Shown here one piece after another: positions 45,817 to 54,216 of a DNA stretch of 64,000 nt. Where the stretch lies: contig OZ244590.1 of the NCBI GenBank assembly GCA_965218205.1, positions 434,001-498,000 on the forward strand, written 5' to 3'. Positions within the stretch are counted from its first letter, which is position 1. Each line of letters opens with the position of its first letter. A model generated the notes under the pieces. It ran no database searches. It had not been told where the DNA came from and worked only from the letters and a program-made list of their open reading frames with translations. Source of the DNA: CBDDCA01 sp965218205 (lineage in GTDB: Bacteria; Spirochaetota; Spirochaetia; WTKD01; G963693115). The position numbers were made by a program, and so were the translations under genes.

Positions 45817-45894
45817 CTATTCTCTGTAGCTGTTATGCATACTGTTCTTTTGTAGAAAGGCACTTGCAGAAAAGCACTTTTAGAAAGTACCCAA

Positions 45895-47058
45895 GTGAGT
45901 ACTCATTTTATTGATATTATTGAAATTGTTCTCAAGTCAGGCAAAGGTGGTGCAGGGGCTGCAAGTTTTAGAAGAGAAAAGTATGTCCCAAAGGGGGGAC
46001 CAGATGGTGGAGATGGCGGAAAGGGGGGCGATGTCATTTTTTGTTCTACCCCTCATGAACGAACATTAAGAAAATTGCGTTTTAAGTCTCAGTATGTTGC
46101 AAGAAATGGGTATCCAGGACAAGGAAGAAAAAAACATGGAGCGGATGGGGAAGATTTAATTATTGAAGTTCCTTTTGGTACGGTTATCAAGACAGTATCG
46201 GGGGTTGAGTTGCTACGCTTTGATAACAGTGTGAAAGAATACTGTATATTGAAAGGCGGGAAAGGCGGGAAAGGGAATGTGCATTTTAAGAGTTCTGTTC
46301 GACAAGCTCCACAGTATGCACAGTCAGGAATGGACGGAAGCGAGTTGCGTGTACGAGCAGAGCTGGAGCTTTCTGCAGATGTTTGTTTTGTAGGAGAACC
46401 AAATGTTGGAAAGTCAACATTGTTGAAATCGTTAACAAATGCTGATCCTAAAATTGCAAATTATCCGTTTACCACGCTTATCCCTAATTTAGGTACTTTG
46501 CGTAATGCATATACCGAAGCAGTGCTTGTGGATATTCCGGGAATTTTATCAGGAGCAGCAAAAGGATACGGTTTAGGTACAAGTTTTTTACGACATATAC
46601 GAAAAGCAACTACCATTTGTTATGTGCTTGATATTTCTCTTGTTCAAGAAAAAATTGTCAGTAATGAAAGTAATACAAGCAAAGATACGGTACAGGATGC
46701 AGTTGAAATGCTGTACGATAATTTTAAGATATTACAGCATGAAGTATTGTGCTATGATCCATCCTTTGCTACTAAATCATTTTTAATAGTGTGTAATAAA
46801 ATTGATTGTGTGCATGATGATAATGTTTCTTTTGATTATCAAAGAGTGCTATATCAACTTGAACAGCATATACGACAACAGGGAGGAGAAGAGATGACTC
46901 CCACAGATAAGGATATATCTTCTGTATCTTCGGTACATCAGTTCTCAAAATCTTTGTTTTATGGATTGTTTGGAGTATCGGCTCTTCATTTTATGGGAAT
47001 GGAAGAGCTAAAAGAACAGCTTCTTCATTTAGATACTGCAGAGAATGTTTCTCTATAA
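45895..47058 (+). CDS. obg: GTPase Obg/CgtA
   Basis: A 387-residue GTPase for 50S assembly and stress control. Residues 1-158 form the glycine-rich Obg fold ('SGKGGAGAASFRREKYVPKG', 'GGKGGKGNVHFKSS'). The G domain follows: G1 'GEPNVGKST' (about 164-172), G2 'FTT', G3 'VDIPG', G4 'NKID' and G5 'VSAL'. A linker between G3 and G4 is longer than usual. There is no clear C-terminal OCT domain. Starts with GTG, 78 bases after rpmA; spacing suggests one transcript with it. Unusual but minor: G1 has 'GEPNVGKS' instead of 'GFPNAGKS'. Confidence 0.95.
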   Translation: MSTHFIDIIEIVLKSGKGGAGAASFRREKYVPKGGPDGGDGGKGGDVIFCSTPHERTLRKLRFKSQYVARNGYPGQGRKKHGADGEDLIIEVPFGTVIKTVSGVELLRFDNSVKEYCILKGGKGGKGNVHFKSSVRQAPQYAQSGMDGSELRVRAELELSADVCFVGEPNVGKSTLLKSLTNADPKIANYPFTTLIPNLGTLRNAYTEAVLVDIPGILSGAAKGYGLGTSFLRHIRKATTICYVLDISLVQEKIVSNESNTSKDTVQDAVEMLYDNFKILQHEVLCYDPSFATKSFLIVCNKIDCVHDDNVSFDYQRVLYQLEQHIRQQGGEEMTPTDKDISSVSSVHQFSKSLFYGLFGVSALHFMGMEELKEQLLHLDTAENVSL

Positions 47059-47070
47059 GGGAATGGAGTA

Positions 47071-47718
47071 ATGTATAGAATAGTAGATAATAAAAAGCAA
47101 GTAGTCTCTGTTGCTCATAGTACGCTGGCTCTTTTTGGAGGGAGCTTTGATCCATTTCATGCTACCCATCTTGCTATTGCACATTATGTACATGCACATT
47201 GTAATGTAGAGTATATTGTTCTTATTCCCACAAAGCAGAATCCTTTTAAGAGTCATAGGATGACAGTAGAGAGTGATAGTCGTATTGCTATGATTCATGC
47301 TGCGGTGAATAATTGTCCGTACATACTTATTGATGACTTTGAGCTTAGGTCAGAAGATTCTATTTCATATACCCATATTACTATAAAGTATATAAAGAAT
47401 ACATATCATCCTGCTATTCCCTTGCACTTAGTTATTGGTGCTGATACGCTTAATTCGTTGGATAAATGGAAACATATACAGGAAATGCTAGAGTGGGTTA
47501 CTCTGTTAGTTATTCCGCGTAAACAGTATGAGCTGCATGTTCCCCCTACTATAAAAAAAAATACTGTACATGTTTTAGAAGACTTTCCTATAAGTGATCT
47601 AAGCTCATCTGACATTCGATCGGTATTGCACGAAAAAGATAAGAAGCATGTGTCTGAGCTTAAGAAATTACTGCCTGCAACAGTGTATCGTTATATACAA
47701 GAACATAATCTGTATTGA
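47071..47718 (+). CDS. nadD: Nicotinate-nucleotide adenylyltransferase NadD
   Basis: A 215-residue enzyme that joins nicotinate mononucleotide and ATP to deamido-NAD. Signature 'LFGGSFDPFHATHLAIA' with the catalytic His-x-Gly-His-type site altered to His-x-Thr-His, 'LVIGADTLNSLDKWKHIQEML' and the ATP-binding 'SSSDIRSVLHE' are visible. It has 18 extra residues before the first strand. Twelve bases after obg and 51 before yqeK, the same order as in many bacteria. Shine-Dalgarno GGAG is present. Confidence 0.92.
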   Translation: MYRIVDNKKQVVSVAHSTLALFGGSFDPFHATHLAIAHYVHAHCNVEYIVLIPTKQNPFKSHRMTVESDSRIAMIHAAVNNCPYILIDDFELRSEDSISYTHITIKYIKNTYHPAIPLHLVIGADTLNSLDKWKHIQEMLEWVTLLVIPRKQYELHVPPTIKKNTVHVLEDFPISDLSSSDIRSVLHEKDKKHVSELKKLLPATVYRYIQEHNLY

Positions 47719-47769
47719 TAAGGATATGTGTCAGCATAGCATGTAGAGAGATAATACATAAGGGGTATA

Positions 47770-48474
47770 ATGAAGCAGTGTGTCGATAGTGGTGTTACAA
47801 AAAATAGTTCTGTACTGTCTGATGACACAAGGAGCAACATAAAAGAGCGAGTGCAAGAATATACACGAAAGCATGCAAAGCTATATGCTTTAGTGGAAAA
47901 GACAGTGTCGCCTTTGCGTATGGAGCATAGCGTATGTGTGGCAACTCGCAGTATCGAGCTAGCGTTGGCACATGATGAAGTTGCAGTTGCATGTGAACAT
48001 GCATGGATTGCAGGGATAGCCCATGATATTTGTAGAGAGCATAGTGGAGAGCAGCTGCTGTTGTTGGCAGAACAGTCGGGTTTTGCTATTGAATTGTATG
48101 AGCAGGAGCATCCTCTTTTTCTGCATGGAAAAGCAGCGGTAGCAGTATTACAGCAAGAGTACCCTTTAGAGCAGTACATTACTCCTGTGCATTCGTATGC
48201 TACTATGCAGGAATGTGTGCAGAACATATATTTTGCTATTGCACATCATACATTGGGCTGGAAAATGCCAAACGATTTGTTGTTGCTATTATTTATTGCT
48301 GATGCTACTTCGAAAGATAGGGGGATGAACGAGTTATTTCTTCATACTCTTAGTGCTTTGAGTGTAGCAAAACAGTGTGTTGTTCTTATTGATTTTCTTT
48401 CAGAAAAATATAATACTACACATCCTACTACACGGGATATGTATACATACTGTACTGCATTAGTACAGGACTAG
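47770..48474 (+). CDS. yqeK: HD-domain nucleotidase YqeK (Ap4A hydrolase type)
   Basis: A 234-residue HD-domain protein; the family hydrolyses diadenosine tetraphosphate symmetrically. The metal ligands are visible: 'MEHSVCVATRSIELA' (His), 'WIAGIAHDICRE' (His-Asp), 'LFLHGKAAVAVL' (His) and 'AIAHHTLGWKMPNDLLLLLFIADATSKDR' (His-His ... Asp). It has an N-terminal helical extension. Follows nadD, usually with rsfS next; here an 8.6-kb defence island separates it from lytR and rsfS. Confidence 0.9.
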   Translation: MKQCVDSGVTKNSSVLSDDTRSNIKERVQEYTRKHAKLYALVEKTVSPLRMEHSVCVATRSIELALAHDEVAVACEHAWIAGIAHDICREHSGEQLLLLAEQSGFAIELYEQEHPLFLHGKAAVAVLQQEYPLEQYITPVHSYATMQECVQNIYFAIAHHTLGWKMPNDLLLLLFIADATSKDRGMNELFLHTLSALSVAKQCVVLIDFLSEKYNTTHPTTRDMYTYCTALVQD

Positions 48475-48495
48475 GGACTGTGCTATTAATATATA

Positions 48496-49155
48496 TTACA
48501 GAGTTTGTAGTTCTTTTTGTAAATCGTATATGGTACATACTTTTACAGTTTTTGTACATTTAGCTTTTAGGTTTTTAATTTTAGTTAAATCCGCTCTATT
48601 ATCTTTTGTATTATAATAATCTCCATCTGCAATAGCGATAAAAATGGTTTCTCTGTCTGTATTATCTCTAACATTATTGATGAAATTCTGCAAATCTTTA
48701 TATTGATGATCTTGAGCTCCTCCTTTGTCTTTAGTATATTTATGAGAAGCATATATTTTTTTACTGTTATATTCAAAATAGAAATCTATTGTTTTAGCAT
48801 TTGATAATTGTTTATGTTCTTTAGTTACTATTTTTCCATTTACTACAAAAAATTTATTGTTTGGTAAGTTTTGAAAATTGGTTACTCCTTGTATTTTTTT
48901 TATATAGTTTGCGGCAATTTTTTCATATACATTTTGTTTTTTCGGATCTTTAGAAAAAAAAGCTAATGCTATAGGTAATTCATTTTTAATATTTTCTCTA
49001 ATTTGTTGTTCAGGTATTCCATATTTTTTTGATGCATTTCGTATCTTGGTTATTAAACTAGAATCTTCTTGCTCTAAGAGAGCTACTACTTCTCTCATAT
49101 TTTGTGTTGTTATATTTCTAATTGCATTACTATAAATATCTTCTTTATTGTGCAT
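48496..49155 (-). CDS. Putative type II restriction endonuclease, PD-(D/E)XK-like
   Basis: A 219-residue protein, partner of the overlapping methyltransferase (11-base overlap). The helical N-terminus (1-95) is followed by 'AKTIDFYFEYNSKKIYASHKYTKDKGGAQDHQYKDLQNFI' (120-159). Asp124 and the Ser-His-Lys near 137-139 fit a PD-(D/E)XK core in which His replaces the usual Glu; 'FIAIADGDYYNTKDNR' (172-187) follows. This ensemble, with Gly-Gly-Ala-Gln-Asp and Asp-Gly-Asp-Tyr-Tyr, is common to a group of type II endonucleases. By context it cuts unmethylated DNA at the site protected by its partner. Recognition site unknown. Convergent with yqeK. Confidence 0.68.
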   Translation of the reverse strand: MHNKEDIYSNAIRNITTQNMREVVALLEQEDSSLITKIRNASKKYGIPEQQIRENIKNELPIALAFFSKDPKKQNVYEKIAANYIKKIQGVTNFQNLPNNKFFVVNGKIVTKEHKQLSNAKTIDFYFEYNSKKIYASHKYTKDKGGAQDHQYKDLQNFINNVRDNTDRETIFIAIADGDYYNTKDNRADLTKIKNLKAKCTKTVKVCTIYDLQKELQTL

Positions 49156-50083
49156 ATTGTATTATATCTCTTGCTAAAGAGTATTCTATTCTTCGTCTGT
49201 ATTTTCCATCTTTTCTTAAGCCTTTGAAAGCAGTGAGAAAAATATCATCTGTTTTTTCTCTTATATCATCAATACAATCATTCAATCTTTTTAGCATGGG
49301 TTCAGAAACATCAATGCCTTGTATTCGTGTGATTGATCTTGAACTGTGAGATATGGTATATTTGTTTAATTGTTCTCCATGACAAAATCTGATAGAAGGC
49401 TCTCTGTTATTATCTATGGCAATCAATCCTAAGTCACCACTGGGATCGTTGAATGTAAGATTACTGGTACTACTATGAGTATTTGGTAAGCATTTTTTTA
49501 GTTCAGTATATTTTCCTACACGCCTATCATCGCTGTATATTTCAATATCTTTTGTTTTTCTATTACTAAAAAGAGCAAGGCAAACAGGGTTTTCTGTGTT
49601 CTCAAATAATAGTCTATTGATACATATGAGTATCTCTAATCTATCGGTGAAAAGTTGCGATTGTATAAACGAGGCAGGAATTAACGCTCCTACATATTCG
49701 TTGTTATCTAAAGCAAGCGAAAGGCATAGTTTGTATATATTATCATAGTGGGTATCAGGGTAGTATAGTTTTCTTCTTTGGGCAGATGATTTATATAGCC
49801 ATGGTGGATTTGTTATACATACTTTATATCCTTTTGGGTACGATTGTATAGTATCTCGTTTCTGCACCTCTTTTGATTGTGGATATATATCGTAAGAAGT
49901 ATAATGAGACGCCATTCCTATTTCTTGTAGCATATGTATAATTGAGTTATTGCCTGCAAAAGGTTCTAGTATTGTTTCTTTTTGTATGGTATGGGTATTT
50001 ATCCAATCTTTGAAAATAGCGTTATCAAAAGGATTAAAAAGAGAGGTATAATATATTCCATTTTGTCTAGTGTTTGATTTCAT
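49145..50083 (-). CDS. N6-adenine DNA methyltransferase, gamma type (type II modification)
   Basis: A 312-residue methyltransferase. 'ILEPFAGNNSIIHMLQEI' (38-55) is the SAM-binding motif I, 'YDIYPQ' motif II and 'VCITNPPWLYKSSAQRR' (88-104) the catalytic Asn-Pro-Pro-Trp motif IV. Motif I precedes motif IV, with the target-recognition region at the C-terminus, the gamma arrangement. It is shorter than classical gamma enzymes. It overlaps the endonuclease gene downstream and is divergently transcribed from the type III system, 257 bp apart. No control (C) protein is seen. Confidence 0.82.
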   Translation of the reverse strand: MKSNTRQNGIYYTSLFNPFDNAIFKDWINTHTIQKETILEPFAGNNSIIHMLQEIGMASHYTSYDIYPQSKEVQKRDTIQSYPKGYKVCITNPPWLYKSSAQRRKLYYPDTHYDNIYKLCLSLALDNNEYVGALIPASFIQSQLFTDRLEILICINRLLFENTENPVCLALFSNRKTKDIEIYSDDRRVGKYTELKKCLPNTHSSTSNLTFNDPSGDLGLIAIDNNREPSIRFCHGEQLNKYTISHSSRSITRIQGIDVSEPMLKRLNDCIDDIREKTDDIFLTAFKGLRKDGKYRRRIEYSLARDIIQYAQ

Positions 50084-50340
50084 GCTCTTTTCATTCCTTA
50101 TATGATGAGTGATAGTATATTATTTTCTTTCATGTATGTACTATGTACTTATTATATCTTACATTGTACTTACTATTCAATTATTTTGGTATGTATTTAA
50201 ATATAATACACTATTTATATAATTCTAGTCCATGATTTCAAGGGGAAATTATAGCTTGAGCTTGTAGCCGTACAGGGCATGATATGTTAAAAAAAGGTGT
50301 TTTTTAGTATAATTTAGATGGGTGATAAAAGAGAGTAACT
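50084..50340. promoter_or_regulatory. Divergent intergenic region of the defence island
   Basis: 257 bp without a gene. A TATAAT box at 50308-50313 probably serves the type III genes, with a leader of about 20 bases. Around 50255-50282 a GC-richer patch (…GTAGCCGTACAGGGCATG…) stands out in AT-rich DNA and may be regulatory. Confidence 0.4.
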
Positions 50341-52284
50341 ATGAATATTGAGCAAAATGTAACTAAGCATATAAAAGCACAAAATCAAAATATGCAGGTG
50401 CTAAAAAAGTACTTTGGGCAATGTTTTGACAAGGATGGAAATTTTGATATTGAGAAATTTAAGCAAATGCTTTCTGAAAATGAGATCAATTTTTATAAGG
50501 AAGGGTACGGATTAGATTGGCTGGGTAAGTCTTATGCAAGGTTGCTAGCCAGCGATGAAGCGACAACGCTATTAAAAGAGGATGAGGCACATAACCAACA
50601 AGCACAAAACAAAGACTCTCAAAATGTGCTGATTAAAGGCGATAATTTGGAGGTGTTGAAGCATCTTTCAAATGCCTATTATGAAAAGGTGAAAATGATT
50701 TATATTGATCCTCCGTACAATACAGGGAGTGATGGGTTTGTATATGCTGATGATCGAAAATTTACAGTGAAAGAGTTACAAGAATTAGTTGGAATTGATG
50801 AAGACAAAGCAAAGCGAATACTAGAATTTACTCAAAGCAAAAGTAACTCTCACAGTGCATGGCTTACTTTTATGTACCCGAGATTGTACATTGCCAAGCA
50901 ATTACTCAAAGAGGATGGAGTGATTTTTATCTCTATTGATGATAACGAACAAGCAAATTTGAAACTGTTGTGCGATGAGATTTTTGGTGAGGAGAATTTT
51001 ATAAATAATTTCTTGTGGTTACATGGAAAAGGAAAAAAAGATAATCATAGTAGAACTCTTCAACAATATGTACTCTGTTATGCTAAAGAAGTGAATAAGC
51101 TTGATTCATGGACTACATGTATATCAAAAAATTATGCATCCCATAATGGAGATAATGATGAAAGAGGAGAATGGTTTTCTGGGAGTATTTCCTTTAAGGA
51201 AGGAAGAAGCAATAAAGCACATAAAAACTATTTCAAAATTACTTCTCCGTCTGGTAAAGTGTGGGAAAGACAGTGGCAGTGTACATATGAAGAAATGGAA
51301 GAATACTTATCTGAAAATCGTATATACTTTGGGGCCGCCCCTCGCTATGATGCCGTTCCTAGATTAAAAATCTTTCCAACAAATGAAGAAATTATTCCTA
51401 AAAATATATTGGATGAAGTAGGAACGACACGTTCTGCACAAAAGGAATTAGATGCTACACTCACATATGCTGGTATAGGGAAAGAGTTTAATCCTAAATC
51501 AACATGCTTAATAAAGCATATAATAAAAATGTGTATGAATGATAACGATCTCATCCTAGACTTCTTTGCAGGCTCTGGTACTACAGGTGATGCGATAATG
51601 CAACTCAATGTGGAAGATGGTGGCAGTCGAAACTATATTTTGGTGCAGTTGCCCGAAGTTATTGATAAAGAGAAAAGCAAAACAGCGTATAGCGATAAAG
51701 AGAAAAGCAGAACAGCGTATAGCTTTGTGAAAGATGAGCTACATGTAGAAAGCCCAACGATTTTTGAAATTACCAAAGAAAGACTACTCAGATCAGCAAA
51801 GAAAATACAAGCAGATAACAAGCAGGCAAAAGAGCAAAAAGAACTCACAGAGCAAGATTTTGGCTTTAAGATTTTTGAAACTACTCCTATTTGGGAAGAT
51901 TATAATTTTGAATCAGATATATTAGACGATGAAACAACATTGTTTGATGAAACTACACTAACGAAAGACGACTTGAAACTGTTGCTCATCACTTGGAAAA
52001 CCTATGATGGCTCTGCATTAACTGAAAAGTACGAAAGCTACGATCTGGGTGGCTATACGGGGTATTATGTAAATGGCAAGCTGTACTTGATGCACACAGG
52101 GTTTTCAACAGCAAATCTCAAAAACTTACTTGAGAAAATTGATGCAGATAAAATGTTTAATCCAAGATCAATCATTGCCTTTGGCTATCATTTTGAAAGC
52201 AAACATCTCAGAGAAATTGCAGAAAACATAAAAAGCTATGCAAATAAAAAAAGCATAGATATTGAATTTATAACAAGGTATTAA
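50341..52284 (+). CDS. mod: Type III restriction-modification methyltransferase (Mod)
   Basis: A 647-residue beta-class N6-adenine methyltransferase. The catalytic motif 'YIDPPYNTGSDG' (121-132) comes first and the SAM-binding 'ILDFFAGSGTTGDAIM' (about 402-417) later; the 270-residue stretch between is the target-recognition domain. Mod alone methylates one strand of the site and together with Res forms the restriction complex. A perfect-frame 30-bp duplication (51664-51723) encodes Asp-Lys-Glu-Lys-Ser-x-Thr-Ala-Tyr-Ser twice. First gene of a three-gene operon; the next starts 10 bases downstream. Length is typical. Confidence 0.93.
   Translation: MNIEQNVTKHIKAQNQNMQVLKKYFGQCFDKDGNFDIEKFKQMLSENEINFYKEGYGLDWLGKSYARLLASDEATTLLKEDEAHNQQAQNKDSQNVLIKGDNLEVLKHLSNAYYEKVKMIYIDPPYNTGSDGFVYADDRKFTVKELQELVGIDEDKAKRILEFTQSKSNSHSAWLTFMYPRLYIAKQLLKEDGVIFISIDDNEQANLKLLCDEIFGEENFINNFLWLHGKGKKDNHSRTLQQYVLCYAKEVNKLDSWTTCISKNYASHNGDNDERGEWFSGSISFKEGRSNKAHKNYFKITSPSGKVWERQWQCTYEEMEEYLSENRIYFGAAPRYDAVPRLKIFPTNEEIIPKNILDEVGTTRSAQKELDATLTYAGIGKEFNPKSTCLIKHIIKMCMNDNDLILDFFAGSGTTGDAIMQLNVEDGGSRNYILVQLPEVIDKEKSKTAYSDKEKSRTAYSFVKDELHVESPTIFEITKERLLRSAKKIQADNKQAKEQKELTEQDFGFKIFETTPIWEDYNFESDILDDETTLFDETTLTKDDLKLLLITWKTYDGSALTEKYESYDLGGYTGYYVNGKLYLMHTGFSTANLKNLLEKIDADKMFNPRSIIAFGYHFESKHLREIAENIKSYANKKSIDIEFITRY
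51664..51723 (+). repeat. 30-bp tandem duplication within mod
   Basis: Two copies, 29 of 30 bases identical, in frame; 10 residues each. Copy-number change would not shift the frame. Confidence 0.85.
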
Positions 52285-52293
52285 GGTAAACAT

Positions 52294-54213
52294 ATGAGAA
52301 TGAAATTTAACAAAACAGGTGTAGACTCCTATTTGTCAATAAAAAAATCTTTTAAGATCCCAGAATTTAAGGATTTTAATATTATTACAGGAGTGATTGG
52401 AAGTGGAAAAACACATTTTTTACAAGCAATCAAAGAAAATGTTATTTCTGTTGAAATAGACAACGAAGAAGTAAATACCGAAGACATAGCATTGTTTGAT
52501 TATAAAAATTTTACACTACAAAATGAACAGTCAGTACCCCAAGATTTTGTTACTAATGAAAAAGAAGAGATTCTAAGTATATTTGATCGTACTGTAATCA
52601 CGTATAGTAATGGGGCATCCCACATTTTTCCTCTTCTACAGGATTATTTTAAGGTATCTCGTGATTATTTTTTGTTTGGTAAATTGTTAACTATAGAAAA
52701 CATTGAATCTATAAAAATAGAAAAAGAGAAATTTTCAACAACAGAACAATCAAAATCTTTTGAAAAGTTTAAGAAAAGATTTAAGTATTATTTAGATGAA
52801 ATAAAAAAAGGATTCGATGATCTAAAAAAAACGAATGAGCATATAAGAGTATATTTTAGTGATAAAAAAGATATATATAGTTTAAGTGGAATAGAGATAG
52901 AAAATGCAATTATAGATTATAAAGATCCTAATTTTATAAAAAAAGGGTTTGGGGAAATATTTAAAATTGTACAAGATGCAAAAATTCGATTTCAAGAAGA
53001 ACAAATTCAAAAAGATGAAGCTAATAAACAGAAAACTGTAGAAGAAATAGAAAAGGAGTACCAAGATAAATATGGTATATTTCCTTGGATTTTTATTAAC
53101 GATATTTTAGAAAAATTTCACAGTGAAAATTTCAATTTTAATTATAGAGTAAAAATACCAACAGAGCTACCTAATGAATCAATGAAAGTAAAATTTACTC
53201 GGATAAACACTGACGGATCTACTGACGAATTTATTGAAATAGAAAATTTTTCATCAGGAGAAAAAGTATTATTGACATTAGCATTATTTTTATTAAAAGC
53301 TCAAAGAGGAGCTTTGCCAAAAATACTACTTTTTGATGAAATTGACGCTACGCTTCACCCTTCTATGTGTAAGAATTTAATAAATGCACTAAAGGAAAGT
53401 ATTGTCGCAAAAGAAATAAAAATAATCTTTGTAACTCATACTCCTTCAACAGTTGCTTTTTGTAATGAAGAAACTGATGGTATTTTTGTAATAGAGAATA
53501 GTCAAAAAATAGAAGAGCAATCTAAAGAGAAAGCTATTGAAATTTTAAGTGAAGGTTTTGTTGTTTTAGGTGAAAGTAAAGCAAATTTAAGTATTGCTCA
53601 TACTATTGCCAATACTAAGTTCCCTGTTTTATTTACAGAAGGACCTACCGATCAGACTATATTAGAAAACGCTTGGGAAAAATTGTATCCAAAGAAGGAA
53701 AAAAATTTTTCTATTGAAAATGGTTTTGATGCTGGTCATTTAGGTTCTTTATTAAGAAGAAAAGATTCAGGTATTTATAAGTATGATAAAACAGATCAAA
53801 TAATAATAGCATTATTTGATTTTGATAAAGCTGGATATAATGCATGGAATGGCTTAGTAAAAGAATTTTCTAATCATAAGGAATATAAATATGTCAAAAA
53901 ACACAAAGATTACTCAGTATATGCAATGTTATTACCTTGTCCAGAAAATGATGAAATAAAGAAGCAAGTTTTTGATAATGACAAGGAATCTTTTGGAGAT
54001 AAAGCATCGTTAGCTATTGAACATTTATTTTATGGAAAAATAAAAAGCAACTGTTTTAAGAAACAATCAAGTGCTGGCGGTGGGAAAATTATAGATTTTA
54101 CTGGAGATAAAAGCAAATTTGCAGAAAAAAGTAAAGAATTTACTAAAGATCAATTTAAAAATTTTGTGCCTCTTTTTGAGATAATACAAAACATTATAGA
54201 GAACAAACGCTAA
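52294..54213 (+). CDS. OLD-like AAA ATPase with TOPRIM domain inside the type III operon
   Basis: A 639-residue protein. Walker A 'GVIGSGKTHFLQAI' (33-46), a long Lys/Glu-rich helical insertion (about 130-280), ABC-type signature 'FSSGEKVLLTLALFLLKAQ' (about 318), Walker B 'KILLFDEIDATLHP' (about 342-355) and an H-loop 'IIFVTHTPSTVAF'. The C-terminal part holds a TOPRIM-like core: 'PVLFTEGPTDQTILENAW' (Glu about 448) and 'IALFDFDKAGYNAW' (Asp-x-Asp about 508-510). This is the architecture of OLD-family nucleases and Gabija GajA. It starts 10 bases after mod and ends three bases before res, so it belongs to the type III operon. I infer an accessory nuclease or regulator; not a standard Mod/Res component. 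Confidence 0.75.
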   Translation: MRMKFNKTGVDSYLSIKKSFKIPEFKDFNIITGVIGSGKTHFLQAIKENVISVEIDNEEVNTEDIALFDYKNFTLQNEQSVPQDFVTNEKEEILSIFDRTVITYSNGASHIFPLLQDYFKVSRDYFLFGKLLTIENIESIKIEKEKFSTTEQSKSFEKFKKRFKYYLDEIKKGFDDLKKTNEHIRVYFSDKKDIYSLSGIEIENAIIDYKDPNFIKKGFGEIFKIVQDAKIRFQEEQIQKDEANKQKTVEEIEKEYQDKYGIFPWIFINDILEKFHSENFNFNYRVKIPTELPNESMKVKFTRINTDGSTDEFIEIENFSSGEKVLLTLALFLLKAQRGALPKILLFDEIDATLHPSMCKNLINALKESIVAKEIKIIFVTHTPSTVAFCNEETDGIFVIENSQKIEEQSKEKAIEILSEGFVVLGESKANLSIAHTIANTKFPVLFTEGPTDQTILENAWEKLYPKKEKNFSIENGFDAGHLGSLLRRKDSGIYKYDKTDQIIIALFDFDKAGYNAWNGLVKEFSNHKEYKYVKKHKDYSVYAMLLPCPENDEIKKQVFDNDKESFGDKASLAIEHLFYGKIKSNCFKKQSSAGGGKIIDFTGDKSKFAEKSKEFTKDQFKNFVPLFEIIQNIIENKR

Positions 54214-54216
54214 ACC

